Shown piece after piece: positions 53,343-60,948 of a stretch of DNA of 64,000 nucleotides (within the stretch, counting starts at the first letter, position 1; every line of letters starts with the position of its first letter). The notes below the pieces were generated by a model that worked only from the letters and a program-made list of their open reading frames with translations, searched no databases and had not been told where the DNA came from. Both the position numbers and the translations under genes were made by a program. Location of the stretch: the NCBI RefSeq assembly GCF_007828045.1, contig NZ_VITN01000027.1, forward strand, positions 19,847 through 83,846, read 5' to 3'. The stretch is from Nitrospirillum amazonense. Lineage in GTDB: Bacteria > Pseudomonadota > Alphaproteobacteria > Azospirillales > Azospirillaceae.

Positions 53343-54716
53343 TTAGCGCCCCGGGGGCTGGGCCGCCACCCGCATGCGCTCTTCCGCCGCGAGCTGGGCC
53401 GGCGTCGCCAGCGGGGCGGCGGGCACGGCGTCGGGGGCCAGCAGGTCGGCCAGGGGTGTTTCCATCGCGGCACCGGCATCATGCCGCACCTGCTCGAAAA
53501 TGCCGTGAACCTTGCGCTGCCAGGGGGCCTGCAGATGGCCCACGGACAAGAGGTCGCCCCACATGCCGAAGTCCAGCGCCAGGTACAGGTCGCTGAGGGT
53601 GGCGTCGTGCAGGTCGCGGGTGGCGACCCAGGCGCCGTCGGCGGTGCGGATGGTCCAGTTGGCGGCGCACAGCTGTTCCAGCATGCCGTCCACCGCCACC
53701 GCGCCCACCGGCACCCGGGCGATGACATCCGCCCGCTTCAAGGCATGGCCCTCACGGGCGGCCAGCATCAGCTCCCGCAGGATGGCCAGGGCCACCACCA
53801 GGCGCTGGGCTGGCGACAGGCCGGCGGGGCCCATCTCGGTGATGCGGCCGGAGCGCCATTCCGGCAGGGCCGCCGTCACCTCCGCCCCGAACAGGATCAG
53901 GCACCACACCAGGTACAGCCACAGCAGCACCGTGGGCAGCACCGACAGGGCGCCGTAGATGGTGGTGTAGGTGTGGACCTGGCCGATGTAGAGGGCGAAG
54001 CCGACCTTCGCCACCTCCATGGCGACGCCGGCCACCACGCCGCCCACCATGGCGTCCTGCCAGCGCACCGGCCGGGTGGGAATGGCCAGATAGGTGAGGC
54101 CGAAGAAGGCCGTCTCCAGCAGGCCGGGCAGCACGCGGCGCACCAGTTCCACCACCACCGACCCCTCAGCACCCAGATAGGACACGGCGACCGACGACAG
54201 CGACAAACTGACGCCCAACAGCAGGGGCGCCATGGTCAGCACCGCCCAGAAGGACAGCACGCGCACCAGCACCGAGTGCCGCTCGCGGCTGCGCCAGATG
54301 GCGTTGTACGCCCCCTCGATGGAGAAGAAGAGCAGGATGGACGTGACCGCCAGGCCCAGCACGCCCACGCCCGTCATGGTGCCGGCGTTGCTGACGAATT
54401 CATGCAGGCGGTCGTTCAGGTTCTCCCCCACCTGGGGCACCAGGTTCTCCAGCAGCAGCATCTCGGCTTCCGCCCGCAGCTTCTGAAAGGCGGGGAAGGC
54501 CTGGAAAATGGCGAAGCCCACGGTGAACAGCGGCACCACCGCCAGCAGGCTGGTGTAGGTGAGCGAGCCCACCGCCTGCAGGCAGTTGTCGCGATAGAAG
54601 CGGCGCACGGCGTAGCTGGTGACCCCGACGAAGGCCAGGACGACGTGCTGCACCGACTGTGGCAGGCGGTCGGTCAGCCGGGCCCAGGCCGTGGATTGGG
54701 TTCGCATGTCAGTCAT
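53343..54716 (-). CDS. YihY/BrkB family membrane protein
   Basis: 457 residues. The BrkB fold comprises six membrane helices, starting FYRDNCLQAVGSLTYTSLLAVVPLF, with VLGLAVTSILLFFSIEGAYNAIWR and YIGQVHTYTTIYGALSVLPTVLLWLYLVWCLILFGAEV. A cytoplasmic tail of about 150 residues contains a winged-helix-like region (REGHALKRADVIARV). The function is uncertain; older names as RNase BN were withdrawn. ATG at 54716. Confidence 0.92.
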   Translation of the reverse strand: MTDMRTQSTAWARLTDRLPQSVQHVVLAFVGVTSYAVRRFYRDNCLQAVGSLTYTSLLAVVPLFTVGFAIFQAFPAFQKLRAEAEMLLLENLVPQVGENLNDRLHEFVSNAGTMTGVGVLGLAVTSILLFFSIEGAYNAIWRSRERHSVLVRVLSFWAVLTMAPLLLGVSLSLSSVAVSYLGAEGSVVVELVRRVLPGLLETAFFGLTYLAIPTRPVRWQDAMVGGVVAGVAMEVAKVGFALYIGQVHTYTTIYGALSVLPTVLLWLYLVWCLILFGAEVTAALPEWRSGRITEMGPAGLSPAQRLVVALAILRELMLAAREGHALKRADVIARVPVGAVAVDGMLEQLCAANWTIRTADGAWVATRDLHDATLSDLYLALDFGMWGDLLSVGHLQAPWQRKVHGIFEQVRHDAGAAMETPLADLLAPDAVPAAPLATPAQLAAEERMRVAAQPPGR

Positions 54717-54815
54717 GGGACCCCACCCCCACCAAGGCTTCGAAGCGTAAAACTGCCAAGGGAAGACCTTTCGCGCGTGTATTCTAGGTGTGCGCAGATA
54801 TAGGGCGCCCAGCCT

Positions 54816-54843
54816 TTGACCGCAAAACCGCTTCGTGTAGGAT
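54816..54843 (+). promoter_or_regulatory. Candidate sigma-70 promoter of fabI
   Basis: TTGACC (54816-54821), 16-nt spacer, TAGGAT (54838-54843), 28 nt before the fabI ATG. Confidence 0.55.
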
Positions 54844-54871
54844 GCGCGCCTAATTTTCCGGAGAGAGACGG

Positions 54872-55744
54872 ATGACCATTTCCACGGCAACCCCCGCCCC
54901 CGGGCCCGCCACTGGGACCCTGATGGCCGGCAAGCGCGGCCTGATCATGGGCGTTGCCAATGACCGGTCCATCGCCTGGGGCATCGCCAAGGCGGTCGCC
55001 GCCCAGGGGGCCGAGCTGGCCTTCACCTACATGGGCGACGCGCTGGCCAAGCGGGTGAAGCCCCTGGCCGAGCAGTTGGGCGTGCCCCACGTCCTGCCCT
55101 GCGACGTCACCGACGAAGCCAGCATGGACGCGGTGTTCGCGACCCTGAAGGAACAGTGGGGGACCCTGGACTTCGTGGTGCATGCGATCGGCTTTTCCGA
55201 CAAGAACGAGCTGGACGGCCTGTACCTGAACACCTCCCGGTCTAACTTCGCGTTGACCATGGATGTTTCCTGCTACTCGTTCACCGCCATCGCCCAACGG
55301 GCGGTGCCGATGATGACCAACGGCGGCAGCCTGCTGACCCTCAGCTATTATGGCGCCGAACGGGTGATGCCGCATTACAATGTGATGGGTGTCGCCAAGG
55401 CGGCGCTGGAGGCCAGTGTGCGCTACCTGGCGGCCGACCTGGGCCCGCAGGGCATCCGCGTCAACGCCATCTCCGCCGGCCCCATCAAGACCCTGGCGGC
55501 CAGCGGCATCGGCGACTTCCGCGCCATCCTGAAATGGAACGAGCTGAACGCGCCCCTGAAACGCAACGTCACCATCGGGGAGGTCGGCAACTCCGCCCTT
55601 TACCTGCTGAGCGACCTGGGCAGCGGCGTCACCGGCGAAGTGCACCACGTGGACAGCGGCTACCACACCGTGGGCATGCTGGCGGTGGACAGCGCCGCCG
55701 AGACCTCGGCCCTGCTGCAGAGCCTGGTCAAGTCGGAAGGGTAG
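54872..55744 (+). CDS. fabI: Enoyl-[acyl-carrier-protein] reductase (NADH)
   Basis: 290 residues with an Ala/Pro-rich N-terminal extension of about 15. NADH motif GVANDRSIAWGIA, the catalytic Tyr-x6-Lys (YNVMGVAK), NAISAGPIKTLAASGIGDF and LLSDLGSGVTGEVHHVDSGYH are all FabI. Last step of each fatty-acid elongation cycle. GGAGAGAGA precedes the ATG. aroC follows 6 nt after its stop. Confidence 0.96.
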   Translation: MTISTATPAPGPATGTLMAGKRGLIMGVANDRSIAWGIAKAVAAQGAELAFTYMGDALAKRVKPLAEQLGVPHVLPCDVTDEASMDAVFATLKEQWGTLDFVVHAIGFSDKNELDGLYLNTSRSNFALTMDVSCYSFTAIAQRAVPMMTNGGSLLTLSYYGAERVMPHYNVMGVAKAALEASVRYLAADLGPQGIRVNAISAGPIKTLAASGIGDFRAILKWNELNAPLKRNVTIGEVGNSALYLLSDLGSGVTGEVHHVDSGYHTVGMLAVDSAAETSALLQSLVKSEG

Positions 55745-55750
55745 GCGGTC

Positions 55751-56830
55751 ATGGCCGGTAACGGCATCGGAACCCAGTTCCGCTTCACCACCTTCGGCGA
55801 AAGCCATGGGGTGGCGCTGGGCTGTGTGGTGGACGGCGTCCCGCCCCTGATGGATCTGGACGAGGCCTGGGTCCAGGCCTTCCTGGACCGCCGCCGGCCG
55901 GGGCAGTCGCGCTTCACCACCCAGCGGCGCGAGCCGGACACGGTGCGCATCCTGTCGGGCGTGTTCGAGGGCAAGACCACGGGCACGCCCGTCTGCCTGA
56001 TGATCGAGAACGAGGACCAGCGGTCCAAGGACTACGGCGACATCAAGGACAAGTTCCGGCCGGGCCATGCCGACTACACCTATTGGGAACGCTACGGCAT
56101 CCGCGACTATCGCGGCGGCGGGCGCTCCTCCGCGCGCGAAACGGCGGCCCGCGTGGCGGCCGGCGCCGTCGCCCGCCGGGTGCTGGAGGCAGTGCCGGGT
56201 GGCGTGACCATCCGCGGCGCCCTGGTGCAGGTGGGCCCGCACAAGGTGGACCGCGCGCGCTGGGACTGGGATCAGGTGGAGCAGAACCCCCTGTTCTGCC
56301 CTGACGCCGTGGCGGCGGAGGAATGGGCCGCCTACCTGGATGGCATCCGCAAGAACGGCTCGTCCGTCGGCGCGGTGGTCGAGGTGGTGGCGTCGGGCGT
56401 GCCGGCTGGCCTGGGTGAGCCCATCTACGACAAGCTGGACAGCGACCTGGCCCGCGCCATGATGACCATCAACGCGGTCAAGGGCGTGGAAATCGGCGCC
56501 GGCTTCGCCGCGGCCGAACTGACGGGCGATGAAAACGCCGACGAGATGCGGGCGGGGCCCGACGGCAAGCCCGCCTTCCTGTCCAACAACGCCGGCGGCA
56601 TCCTGGGCGGCCTGTCCACGGGGCAGGACGTGGTCGTCCGCTTCGCCGTGAAACCCACCAGCAGCATCCTCACGCCCCGTCGCACCCTGGATGTGCACGG
56701 AAACGAAACGGACATCCTGACCAAGGGCCGCCACGACCCCTGCGTCGGGATCCGCGCCGTGCCGGTGGGCGAGGCCATGATGGCCTGCGTGCTGGCCGAC
56801 CATTGGCTGCGCTTCAGGGCTTACAAATAG
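55751..56830 (+). CDS. aroC: Chorismate synthase
   Basis: 359 residues. The signatures [17 protein letters not shown] (first), [29 protein letters not shown] (second) and [28 protein letters not shown] with [13 protein letters not shown] (third) are complete. Makes chorismate with reduced FMN. Co-directional with fabI with a 6-nt gap, so likely one transcript. Chorismate feeds the PabB enzyme encoded 3 kb downstream. Confidence 0.97.
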   Translation: MAGNGIGTQFRFTTFGESHGVALGCVVDGVPPLMDLDEAWVQAFLDRRRPGQSRFTTQRREPDTVRILSGVFEGKTTGTPVCLMIENEDQRSKDYGDIKDKFRPGHADYTYWERYGIRDYRGGGRSSARETAARVAAGAVARRVLEAVPGGVTIRGALVQVGPHKVDRARWDWDQVEQNPLFCPDAVAAEEWAAYLDGIRKNGSSVGAVVEVVASGVPAGLGEPIYDKLDSDLARAMMTINAVKGVEIGAGFAAAELTGDENADEMRAGPDGKPAFLSNNAGGILGGLSTGQDVVVRFAVKPTSSILTPRRTLDVHGNETDILTKGRHDPCVGIRAVPVGEAMMACVLADHWLRFRAYK

Positions 56831-56895
56831 GCCCCTTGAGTAAGCCCCTTCGGCGCCGGACGACGACGCTCGCCGCTTGGCTTCGCAAGAATAGC

Positions 56896-56935
56896 AACGG
56901 CCCCGCCTGGACGACAGGCGGGGCCGTTTTGCTTT
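56896..56935 (+). terminator. Intrinsic terminator after aroC
   Basis: AACGGCCCCGCCTG pairs with CAGGCGGGGCCGTT around GACGA, followed by TTGCTTT. Confidence 0.9.
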
Positions 56936-56949
56936 GGCGCGGACCCCTT

Positions 56950-56991
56950 GTGAGCTTACTTGGGTGAGCTTACTTGTGTGGGCTTACTTGC
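56950..56991. repeat. 14-nt x3 tandem repeat spanning a stop codon
   Basis: GTGAGCTTACTTGG, GTGAGCTTACTTGT and GTGGGCTTACTTGC. The unit includes the last Lys codon and TAA stop of the minus-strand gene at 56984, so the stop region has been copied twice downstream. Confidence 0.9.
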
Positions 56992-57436
56992 CGGCGATGG
57001 TGATGGTCAGGGTGTCGCTGTAGCTGCCAGCAATGGCCTGGGCGTTGGCGGGGACGGTGACGGCGACGGTGGCGGTCTTGCCGAACTGGGCGCTGGAGCG
57101 GGTGACGTTCACGGTGCCGTTGCCGGACTGGCCGTCATAAATGGTGGTGTAGCTGACGGGCGGCACGGTCGGGCTGGTGCCGCGCAGGCTGCCGCCGTTG
57201 GTCGAGGCCACGGTGATGGTGTAGCCGGCGCCATCGTTGCAGGTCTCGACCACACTGCCGACCGCGACAGCGTTGGAGCCGGTCAGGATGTTCAACTGGG
57301 TCTGGGCGTCGGTCACCGCCACGGTGCAGGTCTGGGCCACGGTGCCGCTCAGCTTGATGCTGCCCGAGGTGTCGGCCAGAGCCGGGGCGGCGAACAGGAC
57401 GGCGGCGATGGCGGCGGCGGCGGCGAAGCGGATCAT
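56984..57436 (-). CDS. Secreted beta-rich protein, SCPU/fimbrial-like, copy A
   Basis: 150 residues. A Sec signal peptide (IRFAAAAAIAAVLFAAPALA) precedes a Thr/Val/Gly/Ser-rich beta domain. Two cysteines (QTCTVAVTD and VETCNDGAGYTITVAS) probably form a disulfide. The C-terminal GSYSDTLTITIAGK resembles the donor-strand end of spore-coat-U/fimbrial subunits; the family call is tentative. It is a close paralog of 57756-58211. AGGAACC precedes the ATG, and a sigma-54 promoter lies about 62 nt upstream. Confidence 0.75.
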   Translation of the reverse strand: MIRFAAAAAIAAVLFAAPALADTSGSIKLSGTVAQTCTVAVTDAQTQLNILTGSNAVAVGSVVETCNDGAGYTITVASTNGGSLRGTSPTVPPVSYTTIYDGQSGNGTVNVTRSSAQFGKTATVAVTVPANAQAIAGSYSDTLTITIAGK

Positions 57437-57497
57437 GACGAAGGTTCCTATCGGTTCGGCTGGGCTTGTTGCCCGTTTGTTTGATGCTTTCGTTATA

Positions 57498-57514
57498 AGC
57501 AATTCGAGTGCCAA
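57498..57514 (-). promoter_or_regulatory. Sigma-54 (RpoN) promoter of copy A
   Basis: Minus strand TTGGCACTCGAATTGCT: the -24 GG and -12 GC have the required spacing and nearly every consensus base is present (TTGGCAC-N5-TTGCT). It is followed by TATAA and a leader of about 50 nt. Confidence 0.85.
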
Positions 57515-57693
57515 ATTTGCCGCGTGCCCGAGTCCGTCAATTAACACGTTGATATTGCTTTGATATATAGCATTAATCCCAACGCGGCCATTGACTCCAG
57601 TGGCAACGCAATTGCGATCTGCAATGTTCCACGCGGCAAATATCAAGCAGAATCAATGCATTAGTATTCGCAATTCGCCAGCATATGGATACT

Positions 57694-57726
57694 AAAAAGG
57701 GCGCCCCCGCGTGGGGGCGCCCTCTT
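57694..57726 (-). terminator. Terminator of copy B
   Basis: AGGGCGCCCCC/GGGGGCGCCCT perfect stem around a short loop; on the minus strand it is followed by TTTTTAGT, 30 nt past the copy B stop. Confidence 0.9.
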
Positions 57727-57755
57727 CCGAACCGGTGGCAACCGTCGCTGGCGGC

Positions 57756-58211
57756 TTACTTGCCGGTGATGGTGATGGTCAGGGTGTCGGCGTAGCTGCC
57801 GGCGATGGCCTGGGCATTGGCCGGAACCGTCACGGAGACGTTGGAGGTCTTGTTGAACTGGGCGCTGGAGCGGGTGACGGTGAAGCTGCCGCCGGAGCCG
57901 TTGGTGCCGTCGTAGCTGGTGGTGTAGCCGATGGCCTGGGCGCCGGTGGCGGAGGACTTCAGCGTGCCGTTGTTGGAAGAGGCGACGGTGATAGTGTAGC
58001 CGGCGCCGTCGTTGCAGTTTTCGACCACGCTGCCGACGGCGACGTTGCTGGAACCAGACAGGATGTTCAGGGTGGCGCCAGCATCGGTGACGGCCACGGT
58101 GCAGGTCTGGAGGACGGTGCTGTTCAACTGGATGGGGCCCGAGGCGGCGGCGAAGGCGGGGCCGGCGGCGAACAGAGCGGCGACAGCGGCGGCGGCGGCG
58201 ATGCGGATCAT
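57756..58211 (-). CDS. Secreted beta-rich protein, SCPU/fimbrial-like, copy B
   Basis: 151 residues. Signal peptide IRIAAAAAVAALFAAGPAFA, then the same domain as copy A: TVLQTCTVAVTD, LNILSGSSNVAVGSVVENCNDGAGYTITVAS, RSSAQFNKTSNVSVTVPANAQAIAGSYADTLTITITGK. The conserved half-cystines, length and promoter are shared with copy A. Divergence is concentrated in the middle (TGAQAIGYTTSYDGTNGSGG). Own sigma-54 promoter and own terminator, so the two are separate transcription units. Confidence 0.75.
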   Translation of the reverse strand: MIRIAAAAAVAALFAAGPAFAAASGPIQLNSTVLQTCTVAVTDAGATLNILSGSSNVAVGSVVENCNDGAGYTITVASSNNGTLKSSATGAQAIGYTTSYDGTNGSGGSFTVTRSSAQFNKTSNVSVTVPANAQAIAGSYADTLTITITGK

Positions 58212-58276
58212 GATGAGGTTCCTATCGGTTCGGGTGGGCGGCTTCGGCGGCCCGGGTTTGTTCATGTCTGGTTATA

Positions 58277-58293
58277 AGCACCCGCCGTGCCAA
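58277..58293 (-). promoter_or_regulatory. Sigma-54 (RpoN) promoter of copy B
   Basis: Minus strand TTGGCACGGCGGGTGCT, with -24 GG and -12 GC in exact register with the copy A promoter, followed by TATAA. The -12 element lies about 66 nt before the ATG. Confidence 0.85.
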
Positions 58294-58481
58294 GGATGGG
58301 CCGAACTGCCCACCAACCGACCAAACCAAATAATTTCAGTATCTTAATGTGGTCCACCGTCTGCCTCGGCATTTAAGCCCTTTGTCGTAAGTCTTGCGAG
58401 GTACGCCTTAATGACGCATCACGCATCGCACCCTTGGGATAGGGCCGCCCACAATCATTGCATCATACCATGCAAAATGCC

Positions 58482-59285
58482 TCAGGTGAGCCGTAAGGCC
58501 GCCGCCGCCATGGCCCCCGGCCGGCCGTCGCCCACCGCTTGGCCATCCAGCGCCACCACCGGTCGCACCATCAGGCTGGAGGTGAAGAACACCTCCGTCG
58601 CGCGCGACAGGTCGGCCGGCGCCAGGGTCCGCTCCTCGCCCCCCAGGGCGGCCAGAACCGCCGCGCGCCGGGTACCGGGCAGGGCGCCGGACGGAAGCGG
58701 CGGGGTCACCAGGGCGCCGTCCACCATCGCGAACAGTGTGGCGGCCGTGGCGCAGGCCACCTGCCCGGCGGTGTTGAGCAGCACGGCGTCGTCCGCGCCG
58801 CGGGCGGCGGCCTCGTTCCGCGCCAGGATTTGGTCCAGATAGTTCAGGGATTTGACGCCACTGAGGGCTGAGTGCTCATTGCGACGGGTGACGGTGGCGG
58901 TCACCACCCGCGCCGGCGGCAGCGGGGCGCCGGCGGGTGCCGCCGTGACCAGCAGGGTGGGCGCCGGTGCGGCGGGGCGGGGCAAGCCACGGCCACCCGG
59001 CCCGGCGCTGACCGTTAACCGTAGCGAGCCATCTTTTATGTCGTTGGCGACAGCCGTGTCGGCCAAGGCGGCGGCCAGGGTGGCCGGCGGCGGCAGGGGC
59101 AGGCGCAGCACGGTCGCCCCCCGGGCCAGGCGGGCCAGGTGCGCATCCAGCCGCACCACGGCCCCGTCCCGCCAGCGCAACGTCTCAAACAACCCGTCAC
59201 CCAATAGGAAGCCCCGATCGGCCACGCCGATACCGGCGGACGCCGCCGGCTGCAGGGCGCCGTTCAGCCAGACCAGGCCCGTCAT
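58482..59285 (-). CDS. pabC: Aminodeoxychorismate lyase / class IV aminotransferase
   Basis: 267 residues, PLP fold type IV. DRGFLLGDGLFETLRW near residue 23, the catalytic Lys in SGVKSLNYLDQILARNEA, and EVFFTSSLMVRPVVALDG are family marks. Sequence alone cannot separate it from D-amino-acid or branched-chain aminotransferases. The ATGA overlap with pabB points strongly to the 4-amino-4-deoxychorismate lyase role, giving p-aminobenzoate for folate. Confidence 0.9.
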   Translation of the reverse strand: MTGLVWLNGALQPAASAGIGVADRGFLLGDGLFETLRWRDGAVVRLDAHLARLARGATVLRLPLPPPATLAAALADTAVANDIKDGSLRLTVSAGPGGRGLPRPAAPAPTLLVTAAPAGAPLPPARVVTATVTRRNEHSALSGVKSLNYLDQILARNEAAARGADDAVLLNTAGQVACATAATLFAMVDGALVTPPLPSGALPGTRRAAVLAALGGEERTLAPADLSRATEVFFTSSLMVRPVVALDGQAVGDGRPGAMAAAALRLT

Positions 59286-60751
59286 GCCGCCTCGCTCCCC
59301 GGTTCCGGCCCGGCCATCGCCCCAGGCGGCCAAGCCATGGCCGGGTCCAGCGCCGTCAGCAGGGCATGCGCCTTGACCAGGCTCTCCTCATATTCCGCCG
59401 CCGGGTCGCTGTCGGCGACGATGCCGCCACCGGCCTGCACCACCACCTGCCCCGCCGCCACGGCCAGGGTGCGGATGATGATGCTGCTGTCCATGGCGCC
59501 GTCCCACCCCAGCCACAGGACGGATCCGCAATAGGGCCCGCGCCGCGCCGGCTCCAGCTCATGAATGATCTCCATGGCGCGGATCTTGGGCGCCCCGGTG
59601 ATGGACCCGCCGGGGAAGGTGGCGCGCAGCAGGTCGATGGCGCCCAAGCCCGGCGCCAGCCGCGCCGTCACGACGCTGACCAGGTGATGCACGGTGCGGT
59701 AGCTTTCCAGCCCGCACAGCGTGGGCACGGTAACGGAGCCGACCACCGCCACGCGCGACAGGTCGTTGCGCATCAAATCGACGATCATCAGGTTTTCCGC
59801 CCGGTCCTTGGCGGAGGACCGCAACTCCGCCGCCAGCGCGGCGTCCCGGGCGGGATCGGGGTCGCGGGGCCGCGTACCCTTGATGGGCCGCGTCTCCACC
59901 CGCCCCTCCGCGTCCACCGCCAGGAAGCGTTCGGGCGACACGGACACCACGGCGCGGGCGTCTCCCCCTTTTGGGCCCAGATCCAGCAGGGCGGAAAAGG
60001 GGGCTGCGGCGCGGGCGCGGAGGCGGAGATAGAGGTCCAGCGGCGCCACGCCCGGTGCCAGCGTGCCTCGGAAACGCTGGGTGATGTTGGCCTGGTAGAT
60101 GTCGCCGGCGGCGATGTAGTCCACCGTGCGGGCCACGGCGGCCTCATGATCCGCCCGGCTCCATCCCGCGCGCCAGCCGGGGGCGGCCAGCCATGGCCCC
60201 TCCCCCACCGTCACCGCCGGGCACGGGGTCGCCAGCAGGTCGCGCCACTCCTCCGCTCCCGCCCGATGGGCGGACAGGATCCAGGCGCGGCCGGCGGCGT
60301 GGTCGATGGCGACGATGCGGTCGTAGAAGCCCACCGCCATGTCCGGCAGGGCGACGCCCTCCGCCCGGGGGGCCGGCAGCGCCTCCAGCTGGCCGCCCAG
60401 TTCATAGCCCAAAAAGCCCACCGCCCCGCCCCGGAAGGGCGGCAGGTCGTCGGGTGGCGGCGCATCGCCCAGCCGGTCGCGGCCGGCCTTCAGCAGGGCG
60501 CCCAACGTGCCCAGGGCATCCGCCCCGGCCGGACGGCCATCCACGGTGACGACGCCGTTCGCGCACTCCACCCAGGCGTGGGGGGCGGCGCCGACATAGC
60601 TGTAGCGGGCGCGGGTGGCATCGGCGGCGCCACCGTCCAGCAGGAAGGGCCGGGGCAGATGGGCCAGCCGGGCGTAGGCCGCCACCGGGTCGGGCGGCGG
60701 GATTTCCAGCGCGACGATGCCGCCGGGCGATGCGGGATAGGGGGACGTCAT
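59282..60751 (-). CDS. pabB: Aminodeoxychorismate synthase component I
   Basis: 489 residues. N-terminal TrpE-like domain, then the chorismate-binding domain: GDIYQANITQRF, the catalytic-Lys motif RPIKGTRPRD, ENLMIVDLMRNDLSRV, and TFPGGSITGAPKIRAMEIIHELEP..RGPYCGSV. It aminates chorismate using ammonia from a PabA glutaminase that is not encoded in this window. Its stop overlaps the pabC start by 4 nt. Confidence 0.95.
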   Translation of the reverse strand: MTSPYPASPGGIVALEIPPPDPVAAYARLAHLPRPFLLDGGAADATRARYSYVGAAPHAWVECANGVVTVDGRPAGADALGTLGALLKAGRDRLGDAPPPDDLPPFRGGAVGFLGYELGGQLEALPAPRAEGVALPDMAVGFYDRIVAIDHAAGRAWILSAHRAGAEEWRDLLATPCPAVTVGEGPWLAAPGWRAGWSRADHEAAVARTVDYIAAGDIYQANITQRFRGTLAPGVAPLDLYLRLRARAAAPFSALLDLGPKGGDARAVVSVSPERFLAVDAEGRVETRPIKGTRPRDPDPARDAALAAELRSSAKDRAENLMIVDLMRNDLSRVAVVGSVTVPTLCGLESYRTVHHLVSVVTARLAPGLGAIDLLRATFPGGSITGAPKIRAMEIIHELEPARRGPYCGSVLWLGWDGAMDSSIIIRTLAVAAGQVVVQAGGGIVADSDPAAEYEESLVKAHALLTALDPAMAWPPGAMAGPEPGSEAA

Positions 60752-60948
60752 GAGCGCGGACCTTACCCCCTCCTCCCCCGCTTCGCCAACGCCGGCCTCG
60801 GCCGAAAGGCCGAAAGGGTGGGCATAGACATGAAGGCACAGAAGGGCATGGGTCCGCCTAAGCGGCCCTACCGCCCGGCCGCCTTGGCAAGCCTCACGCG
60901 CTGTGGTGGTATGGCAGCCGGATTTTACGGCTTCCAGGAACCGCGTTC

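Larger units (their letters stand above)
57437..57755. other. AT-richer spacer between the two secreted paralogs
   Basis: About 320 nt holding the leader and sigma-54 promoter of copy A, an AT-rich stretch (about 57515-57690) with repeated AATTGCG/GCAATTCG words that could be activator sites, and the terminator of copy B. No gene seen. Confidence 0.55.

Noticed and set aside
54713..56803. Minus-strand open frame of 696 codons
   Set aside because: Antisense to fabI and aroC; no recognisable motifs.
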